Notes: a model not told the origin generated them from the letters alone. DNA of 7,175 bases from Methanobacterium sp. (GCA_009712615.1 WASR01000265.1:1-7175), one strand, 5' to 3'; positions 1-7,175 are shown, counted from the first letter of the stretch. Numbers and translations: made by a program.

Positions 1-1
1 T

Positions 2-100
2 AGAGAGATAATTTTCACACTCCAGCCAACGCCAAATAAAACCTAGCACATACAATACTACAACCACAAAGAAACACAAAATTATTAGAAAATATTGCAC
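2..100 (-). CDS. Possible leftward membrane-protein start, cut by the window edge
   Basis: Read leftward, one frame stays open from a GTG at 100-98 to the window edge (33 codons). It encodes a strongly hydrophobic stretch of about 20 residues rich in F, V, L and I, followed by WRWLE. A TATA-like run (TATATATA, 136-128 on the minus strand) lies about 30 bases before the GTG, the right distance for a leaderless archaeal transcript. Against it: there is no ATG, no ribosome-binding site at a suitable distance, and the strand is T-rich, so any open frame here would look hydrophobic. Function is not recognisable. Only sequence to the left can show whether it is a gene. Confidence 0.2.
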   Translation of the reverse strand, partial: MQYFLIILCFFVVVVLYVLGFIWRWLECENYLS

Positions 101-130
101 AGGCGGTTGTGATGAAAATTCACCATAATA

Positions 131-217
131 TATATAGTGTAATTAAAACTTGATTTCCAGATCTAATAAAGTTTTCGAACATCCGTTTCTAAAGGGTTTA
201 AATGGATTATATAGTGT
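131..217 (+). repeat. Two copies of TATATAGTGT (131-140, 208-217)
   Basis: The 10-mer TATATAGTGT occurs at 131-140 and again at 208-217, 77 bp apart, where its second half forms the left arm of the 211-229 palindrome. The bases after it are similar (AATTA and TAATAA). The first copy is thus a half operator joined to a TATA-like run, and the second a full operator joined to one. Both could be bound by the same regulator. In such AT-rich DNA one 10-mer match is only modest evidence. Confidence 0.35.
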
Positions 218-229
218 TAATAACACTAT
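211..229. promoter_or_regulatory. Perfect palindrome, candidate operator
   Basis: ATAGTGTTAATAACACTAT is an exact inverted repeat with 9-bp arms around a single central base. A one-base centre cannot form a useful RNA loop, so a site for a dimeric DNA-binding protein is the simpler reading. The left arm overlaps a TATA-like sequence (ATTATATAG, 206-214), where a bound protein would block TBP/TFB or polymerase. The TATA run can be read in both directions, so the regulated gene may be mer, about 310 bases to the right, or something to the left. The identity of the regulator is unknown. Confidence 0.5.
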
Positions 230-428
230 TTAGTACAGTTTCATGTTGTCCATATTGTAGATTCTTTCAAGTTAAGTTTTCATACATCTGAAACATCAAG
301 ATTACTTTTAACATATAAAATTTGAAGCATGTAAACCCTGATAAACACACATTATTTGTTCTAAAATTTAGCCTTTGAATAACCGTTGTAATGTTCTAAA
401 AGTCCGTATAAAAAAATATTAAAGGCTC

Positions 429-442
429 CCCCTAATATGGGG
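429..442 (+). other. Small CCCC/GGGG hairpin in the mer upstream region
   Basis: CCCC (429-432), loop TAATAT, GGGG (439-442). It is the only G+C-rich patch in this AT-rich spacer, so it stands out. It lies just after a TATA-like TATAAAAA (407-414), whose predicted start would be near 435. A competing pairing is possible between ATATTA (416-421) and TAATAT (433-438), which would break the G/C stem, so the element could switch between two weak folds. Role unknown; no riboswitch class is recognised. Confidence 0.3.
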
Positions 443-462
443 CTTCGACTAAAAATAAAACC

Positions 463-510
463 ACTATTTAAGTCTTTCGTTTACAATTAAATGACAAAAT
501 ATTTTTATAC
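463..510 (+). promoter_or_regulatory. mer promoter candidates (two TATA boxes)
   Basis: The better archaeal BRE/TATA match is ACAAAATA followed by TTTTTATA (495-509). Its start would fall near 530-533, leaving almost no leader and cutting into the GGTGAT ribosome-binding site at 530-535. A second box, ACTATTTAAG (463-472), would start transcription near 495 and include the whole ribosome-binding site in a leader of about 45 bases. Both may be used. Reading: the proximal box matches consensus better, the distal one fits the Shine-Dalgarno better. Confidence 0.5.
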
Positions 511-537
511 TCCAAATAAATCTACAAAAGGTGATAA

Positions 538-1506
<969 letters not shown>

Positions 1507-1510
1507 ATTC

Positions 1511-1533
1511 TCCATTTTTCTTTTATTTTTTTA
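1511..1533 (+). terminator. T-rich terminator after mer
   Basis: Starting a few bases after the mer stop, TTTTTC, TTTTATTTTTTT and a further T pair form a T-rich tract without a stem. Archaeal RNA polymerase terminates at oligo-T tracts without needing a hairpin. It separates mer from the downstream regulator gene. Confidence 0.65.
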
Positions 1534-1611
1534 ATTGATTGTATATTGAATAAAAAAACTAGTTTTGTTGTATCTCATGAACAAATATAATTTGGCATCC
1601 AATTCCATTCT

Positions 1612-1702
1612 AATTAATTTATATTGGATATGAAGAAATACTACCTATTTTTTTAAAGTATTTGTTTCTACATTTTTCCAGTTCTTTTCAATTAATTTAT
1701 AT
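1612..1702 (+). promoter_or_regulatory. Duplicated TATA region before the DUF134 gene
   Basis: The 13-mer AATTAATTTATAT occurs at 1612-1624 and at 1690-1702, each followed a few bases later by ATGAA. Each copy contains an archaeal TATA box (TTTATAT). The second is centred about 29 bases before the ATG at 1728, so its transcript would begin within a few bases of that codon. The first would give a leader of about 80 bases. The copies may be tandem promoters or a short duplication that left two promoters. Confidence 0.5.
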
Positions 1703-1727
1703 ATTAGTTATGAATATATATTCATTC

Positions 1728-2321
1728 ATGGTACGGCCTCAAGTGTTTAGAAAGATCTCTAAGAATCCTGAAATACGATGTTTCAAACCAGAAAGTGAAA
1801 ATTTAGAAGATTTAGAACCTATTCAAATTTCTTTAGATGAATTTGAAGCCATTAGGTTGAGAGATTACCATGATATAAAACAGGTTAAAGCTGCAAGTAT
1901 CATGGAAATTTCTCAGCCCACCTTCCATCGAATCCTTTCATCAGCACGGAAAAAAATTTCCAAAGCCCTGATTGAAGGTAATCCAATAATAATTGTGGGG
2001 GACGGTTTTATAACAGATAAAAAAAGGTACAAATGCAATGATTGTGGATTTGAGTGGCTGAGTAATGAAAAAAAATATGATAAATGTCTCGAATGTCAAT
2101 CTGAAAATATTGTTAAGTCTGATGAAGAGAATCTACAGATCAAAACTGATCCCGATATCCTTGAAAGACGATCATACGGAGGAAAGGGATTGGGAGCAGG
2201 CCCCCCTAGGGTGTGTAAATGCCCTAAATGTGGGTATGAACATCCGAAAACACGGGCAATACCATGTAGAAATACTAAATGTCCTGTATGTGAAACACCA
2301 CTGTGTGGATCTAATGATTAA
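1728..2321 (+). CDS. UPF0251/DUF134 HTH protein with two zinc-ribbon-like cysteine clusters
   Basis: The product has 197 residues. Residues 1-90 match the UPF0251 (DUF134) family: MVRP start, LDEFEAIRLRDY (36-47), then a sigma-70-region-4-like helix-turn-helix ending ISQPTFHRILSSARKKI (61-77). Residues 103-123 form a ribbon with C103, C106, C120 and C123. The tail is glycine-rich (151-159), then holds CxCPKCGYEHP and CxxxxCPVC, with cysteines 163, 165, 168, 180, 185, 188 and 193. This suggests a cytoplasmic DNA-binding protein that binds zinc or an Fe-S cluster; the ligand is not shown by sequence. The start at 1728 is chosen because family members begin M(V/P)RP, no Shine-Dalgarno is present, and a TATA box lies 29 bases upstream, which implies a leaderless message. 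Longer in-frame starts (TTG 1662, ATG 1710) lie before or too close to that TATA box. atwA starts 42 bases after the stop, so the two are probably co-transcribed and a regulatory role for MCR activation is possible. Target genes are unknown. Confidence 0.9.
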   Translation: MVRPQVFRKISKNPEIRCFKPESENLEDLEPIQISLDEFEAIRLRDYHDIKQVKAASIMEISQPTFHRILSSARKKISKALIEGNPIIIVGDGFITDKKRYKCNDCGFEWLSNEKKYDKCLECQSENIVKSDEENLQIKTDPDILERRSYGGKGLGAGPPRVCKCPKCGYEHPKTRAIPCRNTKCPVCETPLCGSND

Positions 2322-2363
2322 GAAGTGAAGTTAATGTTGAATTTATCTAAAATCGGTGAGTAA

Positions 2364-3956
2364 ATGTCTTTTATAGAAATTAGGAATGTTACGAAAACAT
2401 TTGATGGAACAAATGTGTTAAACAACATCAACGTTGATGTGGACGAGGGGACTGTTTTAGGGATACTTGGTAGGAGCGGGTGTGGAAAATCAGCCCTCCT
2501 CAATATGTTAAGGGGAATGAAGGAGTACAAGCCTGATAAAGGATCTGTAATTTACAATGTAGCCTTCTGTCCCAAATGTTTCAGGGTGGAACCTCCGTCA
2601 TTCAATGGAAAGCAATGTAAGTGTGGAGAAACTTTCGAACCCAAATCCATAGACTTCTGGAATACAGATAGACAGGACTTTGCATCTGTTAAAAAAAGAA
2701 TAGCCATTATGTTGCAGAGAACATTTGCACTCTACGAAGATGACACTGTGATTGATAACGTTATGAAATCCATCACAGGACACAATGAGGAAGAAACTCT
2801 GCAAATGGCAATAGAACTCATTGAACAAGCACAAATGACCCATAGAATAACCCATATAGCGAGAGATTTGAGTGGAGGAGAAAAACAACGTGTTGTATTA
2901 GCTAGACAGATGGCAAAAGAACCTATGCTGTTCCTTGCTGATGAACCTACCGGAACGCTCGATCCTAAAACCGCTGAACAAATTCATCACGCCATCATCA
3001 ACGGTATTAAAGCTAAGGGCATAACCATGGTTATAACTTCACACTGGCCAGAAGTAATGCAGCAACTTTCTGATTATGCTATTTGGTTGGACAAAGGAGA
3101 AATAATTGAAGAGGGAAATCCTGAAACCGTGATAAAAAGTTTCATGGACAAAGTACCTCTTCCAGAGAAGAAGGTTGAGTTTACTGTTGGTGGACCTATT
3201 GTTGAAATGAAGGATGTTAAGAAACACTACTACTCCATTGAAAGGGGTGTTGTAAAGGCTGTTGATGGTGTTGATTTAACTGTTAACGAAGCTGAGATTT
3301 ACGGTGTGGTTGGATTGTCGGGTGCTGGAAAAACAACACTTTCTAGGATACTATACGGTTTAACTGATCCAAGTAGTGGAAATATAGATGTTAAGCTGGG
3401 TGAAAACTGGATCGACATGACAAAAAAAGGTCCACATGCAAGGGGACGTGTGACTCCATATCTTGGCATTCTTCACCAGGAATATAGTTTGTATCCACAT
3501 CAAAATGTCTTGGGAAACCTTTCAGATGCTATAAGTCTTGAATTACCAGCTGAATTTGCTAAGATGAAGGCCATTTATGTGCTTAAAGCTGTAGGTTTTG
3601 ATGAAGAATATGCATCGAGAATTTTGACGAAGTATCCTGATGAACTGAGTGGAGGAGAACGTCACAGGGTTGCATTAGCCCAAGTACTCATAAAAGAACC
3701 CAAGATAATAATTTTAGATGAACCTACAGGTACCATGGATCCAATCACAAGGATCCAAGTGACAGATTCCATTATTAGTGCTAGGGATGAAATGAATCAG
3801 ACCTTCATCATAATCAGCCATGATATGGAATTTGTTTTGGACGTGTGTGATCGAGCATCTATAATGCGTGGGGGAAAGATCCTTAAAACAGGCTTACCAA
3901 AAGAAATTGTTGACTATTTAACAGTTTCTGAGAAGGAAGGAATGCTTAAAAACTAA
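2364..3956 (+). CDS. atwA: Methyl-coenzyme M reductase activation component A2 (AtwA), twin ABC ATPase
   Basis: Component A2 is a soluble ATP-binding protein required, with a larger protein complex and a low-potential electron donor, for reductive activation of the nickel F430 cofactor of methyl-CoM reductase. The 530-residue product is two fused ABC ATPase domains with no membrane segment. Domain 1: Walker A GRSGCGKS (36-43), signature LSGGEKQ (169-175), Walker B ending D193-E194, D-loop GTLDP, H-loop TSHW. Domain 2: Walker A GLSGAGKT (317-324), signature LSGGERH (428-434), Walker B ending D452-E453, D-loop GTMDP, H-loop ISHD. Both ATP sites look catalytically complete. Between Walker A and the signature of domain 1 is an insertion with CPKC (69-72) and CKC (85-87), a probable metal site. 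The ATG at 2364 is preceded by GGTGAG (2355-2360). Length and insertion fit methanogen AtwA rather than a transporter ATPase, and no permease gene is nearby. It is probably transcribed with the preceding DUF134 gene. No strong terminator is seen after the stop. Confidence 0.93.
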   Translation: MSFIEIRNVTKTFDGTNVLNNINVDVDEGTVLGILGRSGCGKSALLNMLRGMKEYKPDKGSVIYNVAFCPKCFRVEPPSFNGKQCKCGETFEPKSIDFWNTDRQDFASVKKRIAIMLQRTFALYEDDTVIDNVMKSITGHNEEETLQMAIELIEQAQMTHRITHIARDLSGGEKQRVVLARQMAKEPMLFLADEPTGTLDPKTAEQIHHAIINGIKAKGITMVITSHWPEVMQQLSDYAIWLDKGEIIEEGNPETVIKSFMDKVPLPEKKVEFTVGGPIVEMKDVKKHYYSIERGVVKAVDGVDLTVNEAEIYGVVGLSGAGKTTLSRILYGLTDPSSGNIDVKLGENWIDMTKKGPHARGRVTPYLGILHQEYSLYPHQNVLGNLSDAISLELPAEFAKMKAIYVLKAVGFDEEYASRILTKYPDELSGGERHRVALAQVLIKEPKIIILDEPTGTMDPITRIQVTDSIISARDEMNQTFIIISHDMEFVLDVCDRASIMRGGKILKTGLPKEIVDYLTVSEKEGMLKN

Positions 3957-3991
3957 ATATGTTTGATAAACGAAAATAAATAAGTGATTAA

Positions 3992-4072
3992 ATGTACAAA
4001 GTTTATATAGCATTCCTCTGTATCGTGATTGTGGCTGTAATACTATATCTGAATCCTGCAAGGAAATTTTAA
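3992..4072 (+). CDS. Possible 26-residue single-pass membrane peptide
   Basis: An ATG at 3992 opens 26 codons ending in TAA (4070-4072). The peptide begins MYKVY, has an unbroken hydrophobic core of about 15 residues (6-20) and ends NPARKF. This is the pattern of a minimal membrane-spanning peptide with a basic tail. AGTGATTAA before the ATG could act as a Shine-Dalgarno (GTGAT, 3984-3988) with spacing like that of atwA. It lies 35 bases after atwA, where no clear terminator is seen, so read-through could translate it. Against it: a near-consensus TATA box (4002-4009) lies inside the frame, so the stretch may simply be the kinase promoter and the frame accidental. Function unknown. Confidence 0.3.
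   Translation: MYKVYIAFLCIVIVAVILYLNPARKF
3996..4009 (+). promoter_or_regulatory. Strong TATA promoter for the histidine kinase
   Basis: ACAAAG followed by TTTATATA (4002-4009) is one of the best BRE/TATA matches in the window. The predicted transcription start is near 4030, giving the kinase gene a leader of about 80 bases that includes its GGTGA site. It also suggests that the kinase is expressed separately from atwA. Confidence 0.6.
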
Positions 4073-4110
4073 TAGTTTGCTCCCATGTATTCAACAAGAT
4101 GGTGAAGATC

Positions 4111-5460
4111 ATGACACAACATCGAAATCATGAGCTTTACAAGCTCATCACCATAATAGCACTACTCATCATATCCGTTTTATTGACATTTTACTTCCAT
4201 GTAGTTATTGGTGAGGGTGTGATCTTCACACATTTCTTCTATTTTCCGATAATATTAGCCGCATTGTGGTGGCAAAAAAAAGGACTCATTGTACCCCTAT
4301 TTCTTATGTTAATGTTACTTGTGAGCTACTATCTTTCTCCTAATTTAAATTATTCAATATATGAAGATGTATATCGTTCGATTATCTTTCTGTCAATAGG
4401 CATTGTGGTTGCTATTTTAAGTGATATTATCGATAAAAAGGACAAAGAACTCAGTGCTAGTGAAGAAAAATTTCGTTCAGTAGCAAATTCTGCTGTGGAT
4501 GGTATAATAACCACCAACAAAAACGGCGCCATAGTCCTGATTAACCCCAGTTTGAAAAGAATTTTTGGGTATGACCTTGATGAAATTAAAGGACAAAATG
4601 TCACCATGCTCATGCCTGATAGATATAAGAAGGATTTTGAAACCAAGCTCCAAAATTTCAATTCAACTGGAACACATGAGTTAGATGGGAAAACCTTTGA
4701 AAGTATTGGTCTTAAAAAAAATGGGGATGAATTCCCGTTTGAAATATCTGTGGCAACTTGGGGCTACAAAAGTGGACCATACACAACATCAATAATTCGT
4801 GATGTGACTGATCGTAAACTTACAGAGCAGCAGCTTCAAAGATCCATCAAAGAAAAGGAGATGCTCCTAAAAGAGATCCATCACAGGGTAAAGAATAATC
4901 TTATGATAATATCCAGCTTGTTAAGCCTGCAATCAAGATACATTAAAGATGAAAACTCCAAAACAATCTTCAAGGAAAGCCAAAATCGTGCCAGGTCAAT
5001 GGCACTGATACATGAGCGCCTGTATCAATCCACCGATCTTAAAAATATAGACTTTGGAGACTACATTCAAACACTTGCCATGGATCTCTACGATACCTAT
5101 GTTATGGACAAGAACCTAATAAAAATGAATATTGAAACTGATAAGTTGAATCTGGACATTGATACATCCATTCCACTGGGTCTCATCCTAAATGAACTGG
5201 TAACAAACAGTTTGAAACATGCATTCTCACCAGGAGATCATGGAACCATAGACATAAAATTCCAGAAACAGGATGAGAAGTATTGTTTAGAAGTGAGAGA
5301 CAACGGCAAAGGCCTTCCTAAGGATATTGACTATAAAACCGCAGATTCGTTAGGATTAAGTTTAATAACCAGTTTATCAGAACAGATTGATGCGGATTTA
5401 GAGTACGTTGGTTATCCTGGCACATCATTTAAAATAAGTTTCAATGAAAAGAAATTTTGA
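4111..5460 (+). CDS. Membrane PAS sensor histidine kinase, HisKA_2 type
   Basis: A 449-residue signal-transducing kinase predicted to sense a cue and autophosphorylate. Order of parts: four hydrophobic segments near 12-32, 37-54, 59-76 and 88-107 with very short loops; a PAS domain about 117-238 (SEEKFRSVANSAVDGIITT at its start, IIRDVTDRK at its end); a HisKA_2 dimerisation region with EIHHRVKNNL, where H258, just before the R, is the likely phosphate acceptor; then an ATPase domain with N box LNELVTNSLKHAF (N361, N366), G1 box DNGKG (397-401) and a GLSLI segment with a PGTSF end. All catalytic motifs are intact. ATG 4111 is preferred over ATG 4099 because GGTGA (4101-4105) lies five bases before it, while nothing suitable precedes 4099; choosing 4099 would add four residues. 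With almost no extracytoplasmic domain, the signal is probably sensed in the membrane or by the cytoplasmic PAS domain. No response regulator gene is in the window, so the partner is unknown. Confidence 0.93.
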   Translation: MTQHRNHELYKLITIIALLIISVLLTFYFHVVIGEGVIFTHFFYFPIILAALWWQKKGLIVPLFLMLMLLVSYYLSPNLNYSIYEDVYRSIIFLSIGIVVAILSDIIDKKDKELSASEEKFRSVANSAVDGIITTNKNGAIVLINPSLKRIFGYDLDEIKGQNVTMLMPDRYKKDFETKLQNFNSTGTHELDGKTFESIGLKKNGDEFPFEISVATWGYKSGPYTTSIIRDVTDRKLTEQQLQRSIKEKEMLLKEIHHRVKNNLMIISSLLSLQSRYIKDENSKTIFKESQNRARSMALIHERLYQSTDLKNIDFGDYIQTLAMDLYDTYVMDKNLIKMNIETDKLNLDIDTSIPLGLILNELVTNSLKHAFSPGDHGTIDIKFQKQDEKYCLEVRDNGKGLPKDIDYKTADSLGLSLITSLSEQIDADLEYVGYPGTSFKISFNEKKF

Positions 5461-5735
5461 TATAAATTAAGATTTAATCTATACATTCATTAAATTGTAA
5501 CAATCCATAGGATGTCTATGTTTTCATATCCACTTCCAAACTTCAAACGGACTGAAAAATCTTACAAATTATTTATCAAAGTTTAAAAATTTGTTTTTCA
5601 AAAGTAAATTCACATAATCTATTTAAATCTTGATAAAAGAATCATACATAAGTAATGTAACTAGTAAAAAAATAATATAGATTTATTTGTTTAATTGTTG
5701 ATGACGGGAAAGATAAATTAAAAGAGGAGTTAAAT
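5461..5735 (+). promoter_or_regulatory. Spacer with promoter candidates for the lipocalin-like gene
   Basis: The 275-bp spacer holds no credible gene. A small AT palindrome AGATTTAATCT (5470-5480) follows the kinase stop. An A5/T5 inverted repeat (5585-5589 and 5594-5598) with a T tract could end kinase transcription, but weakly. Two TATA candidates precede the next gene: TATTTAAAT (5620-5628), giving a leader of about 85 bases, and AATAATATAG (5671-5680) after an A-rich run, giving about 35 bases. The second is preferred on distance. The next start has GGAG at 5726-5729, six bases before the ATG. Confidence 0.4.
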
Positions 5736-7175
5736 ATGGTAAACCCCAGTTTATTGGATGGTCTTGATCAAGAAACAAAAGACAACATTGCTAAATCATT
5801 GTGGATGAAGAAATTCGACATAGAAAACATCTCAGATAAGTTAATAAAAACATTGGGAAGTGAAAAAAATAGCAATGAAAGCTTTGGAACTAGGATGCAG
5901 TACTTGTTTAGAGAAAGGTTAAAAAATCCAGATTCATTCACTCCAAGCTATAAAAAAGTTTACAAAACATTAATTGAACATTCTAGATCACTTACACCAC
6001 ATCAAGCCTATGCAATTTCCTATTTTACTGGTATGGACAGTTCCAAGGGCTATAAATCCATACCTGCTAGTGCTGATTTTAAACTACCTGAAGATGATGC
6101 TCCACAGTTTGATTACCAACTAGGTTGGCACTTCATAGTTGGGAGCTGTTTAGGCAGTAATGGAAAAGAATATGGAGTTCAGTTCATGTTCTGGCAATAC
6201 TCACTCCTTCCACCGGAAATAGCCGAACATTTTGGACTTTCAGATATTGAAAATCAGATCATTGAACTGCACCTAGCAGTCAGTGAAGCCGGGGGAAAAC
6301 ACCACCGCTCCAAACCAATAATAATTGCAGGCACAACAGGATTAATAGACTTTAAAAACAATCCATTCAATTATAAAATGGGTAAAAACAGTATAAAATC
6401 CTTACATGAAAATGAGACATTTCCACTTCAAATAACTGGCTGGGGTATGGATCTTGATCAAGATTCAACAACGGAAATTATGGTGGACATAACACTCACA
6501 CAAACCAAAGATTATCTGCTCCAAGGTAAAAAGGGATGCGATCCATGCTGTGGCGGAGTGGGAACATTGTATTATTCCGTACCCAACTTAAGGATTGATC
6601 CAAACAGAAGCATGTTGAAGATCAATGAAGAAGAAGTTTCACTTGTTAGTGGTAAATTCTGGTACGACCATCAATGGTGCAATGGAATGTTACCCGCAGG
6701 TAATCCCAGAGTGGAAGTGTTAAGGGCTGCCAACAACTTGAATCAAAAGGCAGCAGGTGGCTGGGACTGGTTCATGGCCCAATTTAAGAATGATAGAGAA
6801 ATAACTGTTGCTGCCATCCATTCAAATGAGATGACACAGTTCTATGATCAAAAAGGACCCGAACCTCCAGGCATAATGGAAGTTAAAACTTCTGGAAAGT
6901 ATGTGGACGAAAACAATCACTCCATAAATATCAAGGGCATCTTAAAAATTACAGAATGGATAAAGAGTGATAAAACGCAGGACCCTGAACTATATCCCCC
7001 TACAAACACATGGTACCCCCAAAGATGGGAATTCAGCTTTGGAGAAGATGTACCTGAAGATATTAGAAATTTTACAATGACTCCAATAGTGAAAAGCGGT
7101 CAGTCAGGATTTTTTGCTAGTGGATTACATTACTCAGAAGGTGCAGTTTATCTAAATGATCTTGACGGAAACTCA
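5736..7175 (+). CDS. CrtC/AttH-type lipocalin-like protein, 3' end outside window
   Basis: The frame is open without interruption from ATG 5736 to the window edge (480 codons, no stop), so the C-terminus is missing. It starts after GGAG (5726-5729) at a six-base spacing. There is no signal peptide or membrane segment, so it is predicted cytoplasmic. Residues 1-120 are polar and probably helical. From about 125 the sequence resembles the CrtC/AttH family of paired lipocalin-like barrels (carotenoid 1,2-hydratase and 'predicted secreted hydrolase' relatives): GWHFIVGS (130-137), LYYSVPNLRI (278-287), SGKFWYDHQW (305-314) with D311 and H312 at the family's conserved DHxW position, and WDWFMAQF (343-350). 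Odd points: a CDPCCGG cluster at 268-274 just before YYS, C315 where many relatives have glycine, and HH at 189-190. The reaction is not known; methanogens are not known to make the carotenoids that CrtC hydrates. The family call rests on motif recall without a search; that the gene is real is nearly certain. Confidence 0.8.
   Translation, partial: MVNPSLLDGLDQETKDNIAKSLWMKKFDIENISDKLIKTLGSEKNSNESFGTRMQYLFRERLKNPDSFTPSYKKVYKTLIEHSRSLTPHQAYAISYFTGMDSSKGYKSIPASADFKLPEDDAPQFDYQLGWHFIVGSCLGSNGKEYGVQFMFWQYSLLPPEIAEHFGLSDIENQIIELHLAVSEAGGKHHRSKPIIIAGTTGLIDFKNNPFNYKMGKNSIKSLHENETFPLQITGWGMDLDQDSTTEIMVDITLTQTKDYLLQGKKGCDPCCGGVGTLYYSVPNLRIDPNRSMLKINEEEVSLVSGKFWYDHQWCNGMLPAGNPRVEVLRAANNLNQKAAGGWDWFMAQFKNDREITVAAIHSNEMTQFYDQKGPEPPGIMEVKTSGKYVDENNHSINIKGILKITEWIKSDKTQDPELYPPTNTWYPQRWEFSFGEDVPEDIRNFTMTPIVKSGQSGFFASGLHYSEGAVYLNDLDGNS

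Noticed and set aside
145..175. AAAACTT/AAGTTTT inverted repeat as a terminator
   Set aside because: A 7-bp, mostly A/T stem with a 17-base loop is too weak, and such repeats are expected by chance in DNA this AT-rich.
202..291. 29-codon + strand frame with a CCPYC motif
   Set aside because: It has no ribosome-binding site, and its first third is the TATA box and palindrome, which would sit before the transcript start.
357..401. TGTTCTAAAA direct repeat 35 bp apart as a CRISPR or iteron array
   Set aside because: There are only two copies of a 10-mer and no third unit, so neither an array nor an origin is supported.
1662..1727. 22-residue N-terminal extension of the DUF134 gene from a TTG codon
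   Set aside because: The extension contains the TATA box and hydrophobic residues foreign to the family. Family members start at the MVRP-type position, which is 1728.
2065..2328. 87-codon + strand frame overlapping the DUF134 gene
   Set aside because: It is a shifted reading of the cysteine-rich coding region with no recognisable domain or independent start signal.
2318..3227. Minus-strand frames of 62-96 codons across the start and middle of atwA
   Set aside because: All are antisense to conserved ABC ATPase sequence and have no domain character.
3918..4112. 64-codon minus-strand frame across the atwA-kinase spacer
   Set aside because: It overlaps the end of atwA and the forward kinase promoter, and its product resembles nothing known to me.
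4350..4661. 103-codon minus-strand frame inside the kinase gene
   Set aside because: It is antisense to the fourth membrane segment and the PAS domain, both clearly coding on the + strand.
5511..5585. 24-codon + strand frame after the kinase
   Set aside because: No Shine-Dalgarno, no promoter at a fitting distance and no hydrophobic or domain character.

Overview
The window looks like chromosome of a hydrogenotrophic methanogenic archaeon, most likely of the order Methanobacteriales and probably Methanobacterium-like. The reasons are a full-length mer (F420-dependent methylene-H4MPT reductase), a full-length atwA (component A2 of methyl-coenzyme M reductase activation), archaeal-type TATA boxes such as TTTATATA, GGTGA ribosome-binding sites, AT-rich intergenic DNA and T-rich termination tracts. 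The genus is inferred from protein character, not from a search.

Layout. Bases 1-540 hold no convincing complete gene. This stretch is an AT-rich control region with a perfect 9-bp-arm palindrome (211-229) on a TATA-like sequence, a repeated TATATAGTGT 10-mer, a small CCCC/GGGG hairpin and several promoter candidates. A weak leftward reading frame leaves the window at base 1. mer follows at 541-1506 and ends in a T-rich terminator. A 220-bp spacer contains two copies of a TATA-bearing 13-mer, the second placed for a nearly leaderless start of the next gene. That gene (1728-2321) encodes a UPF0251/DUF134 helix-turn-helix protein with two cysteine clusters. atwA (2364-3956) lies 42 bp downstream and is probably co-transcribed with it. 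A spacer with a strong TATA box and a possible 26-codon membrane peptide leads to a membrane-bound PAS sensor histidine kinase of the HisKA_2 type (4111-5460). After a 275-bp spacer, a CrtC/AttH-type lipocalin-like protein begins at 5736 and is still open at the right edge (480 codons seen). All confident genes are on the + strand.

How the genes fit together. Mer makes methyl-H4MPT, two steps upstream of the methyl-CoM used by methyl-CoM reductase (MCR). AtwA is needed for ATP-dependent reductive activation of the nickel cofactor of MCR. The cysteine-rich DUF134 protein sits directly ahead of atwA and is a natural candidate for a metal- or redox-responsive regulator of this activation function; this is inference. 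The kinase has no partner response regulator in the window, and the CrtC/AttH-like protein has no evident link to methanogenesis. No CRISPR, insertion sequence, tRNA or rRNA was seen.
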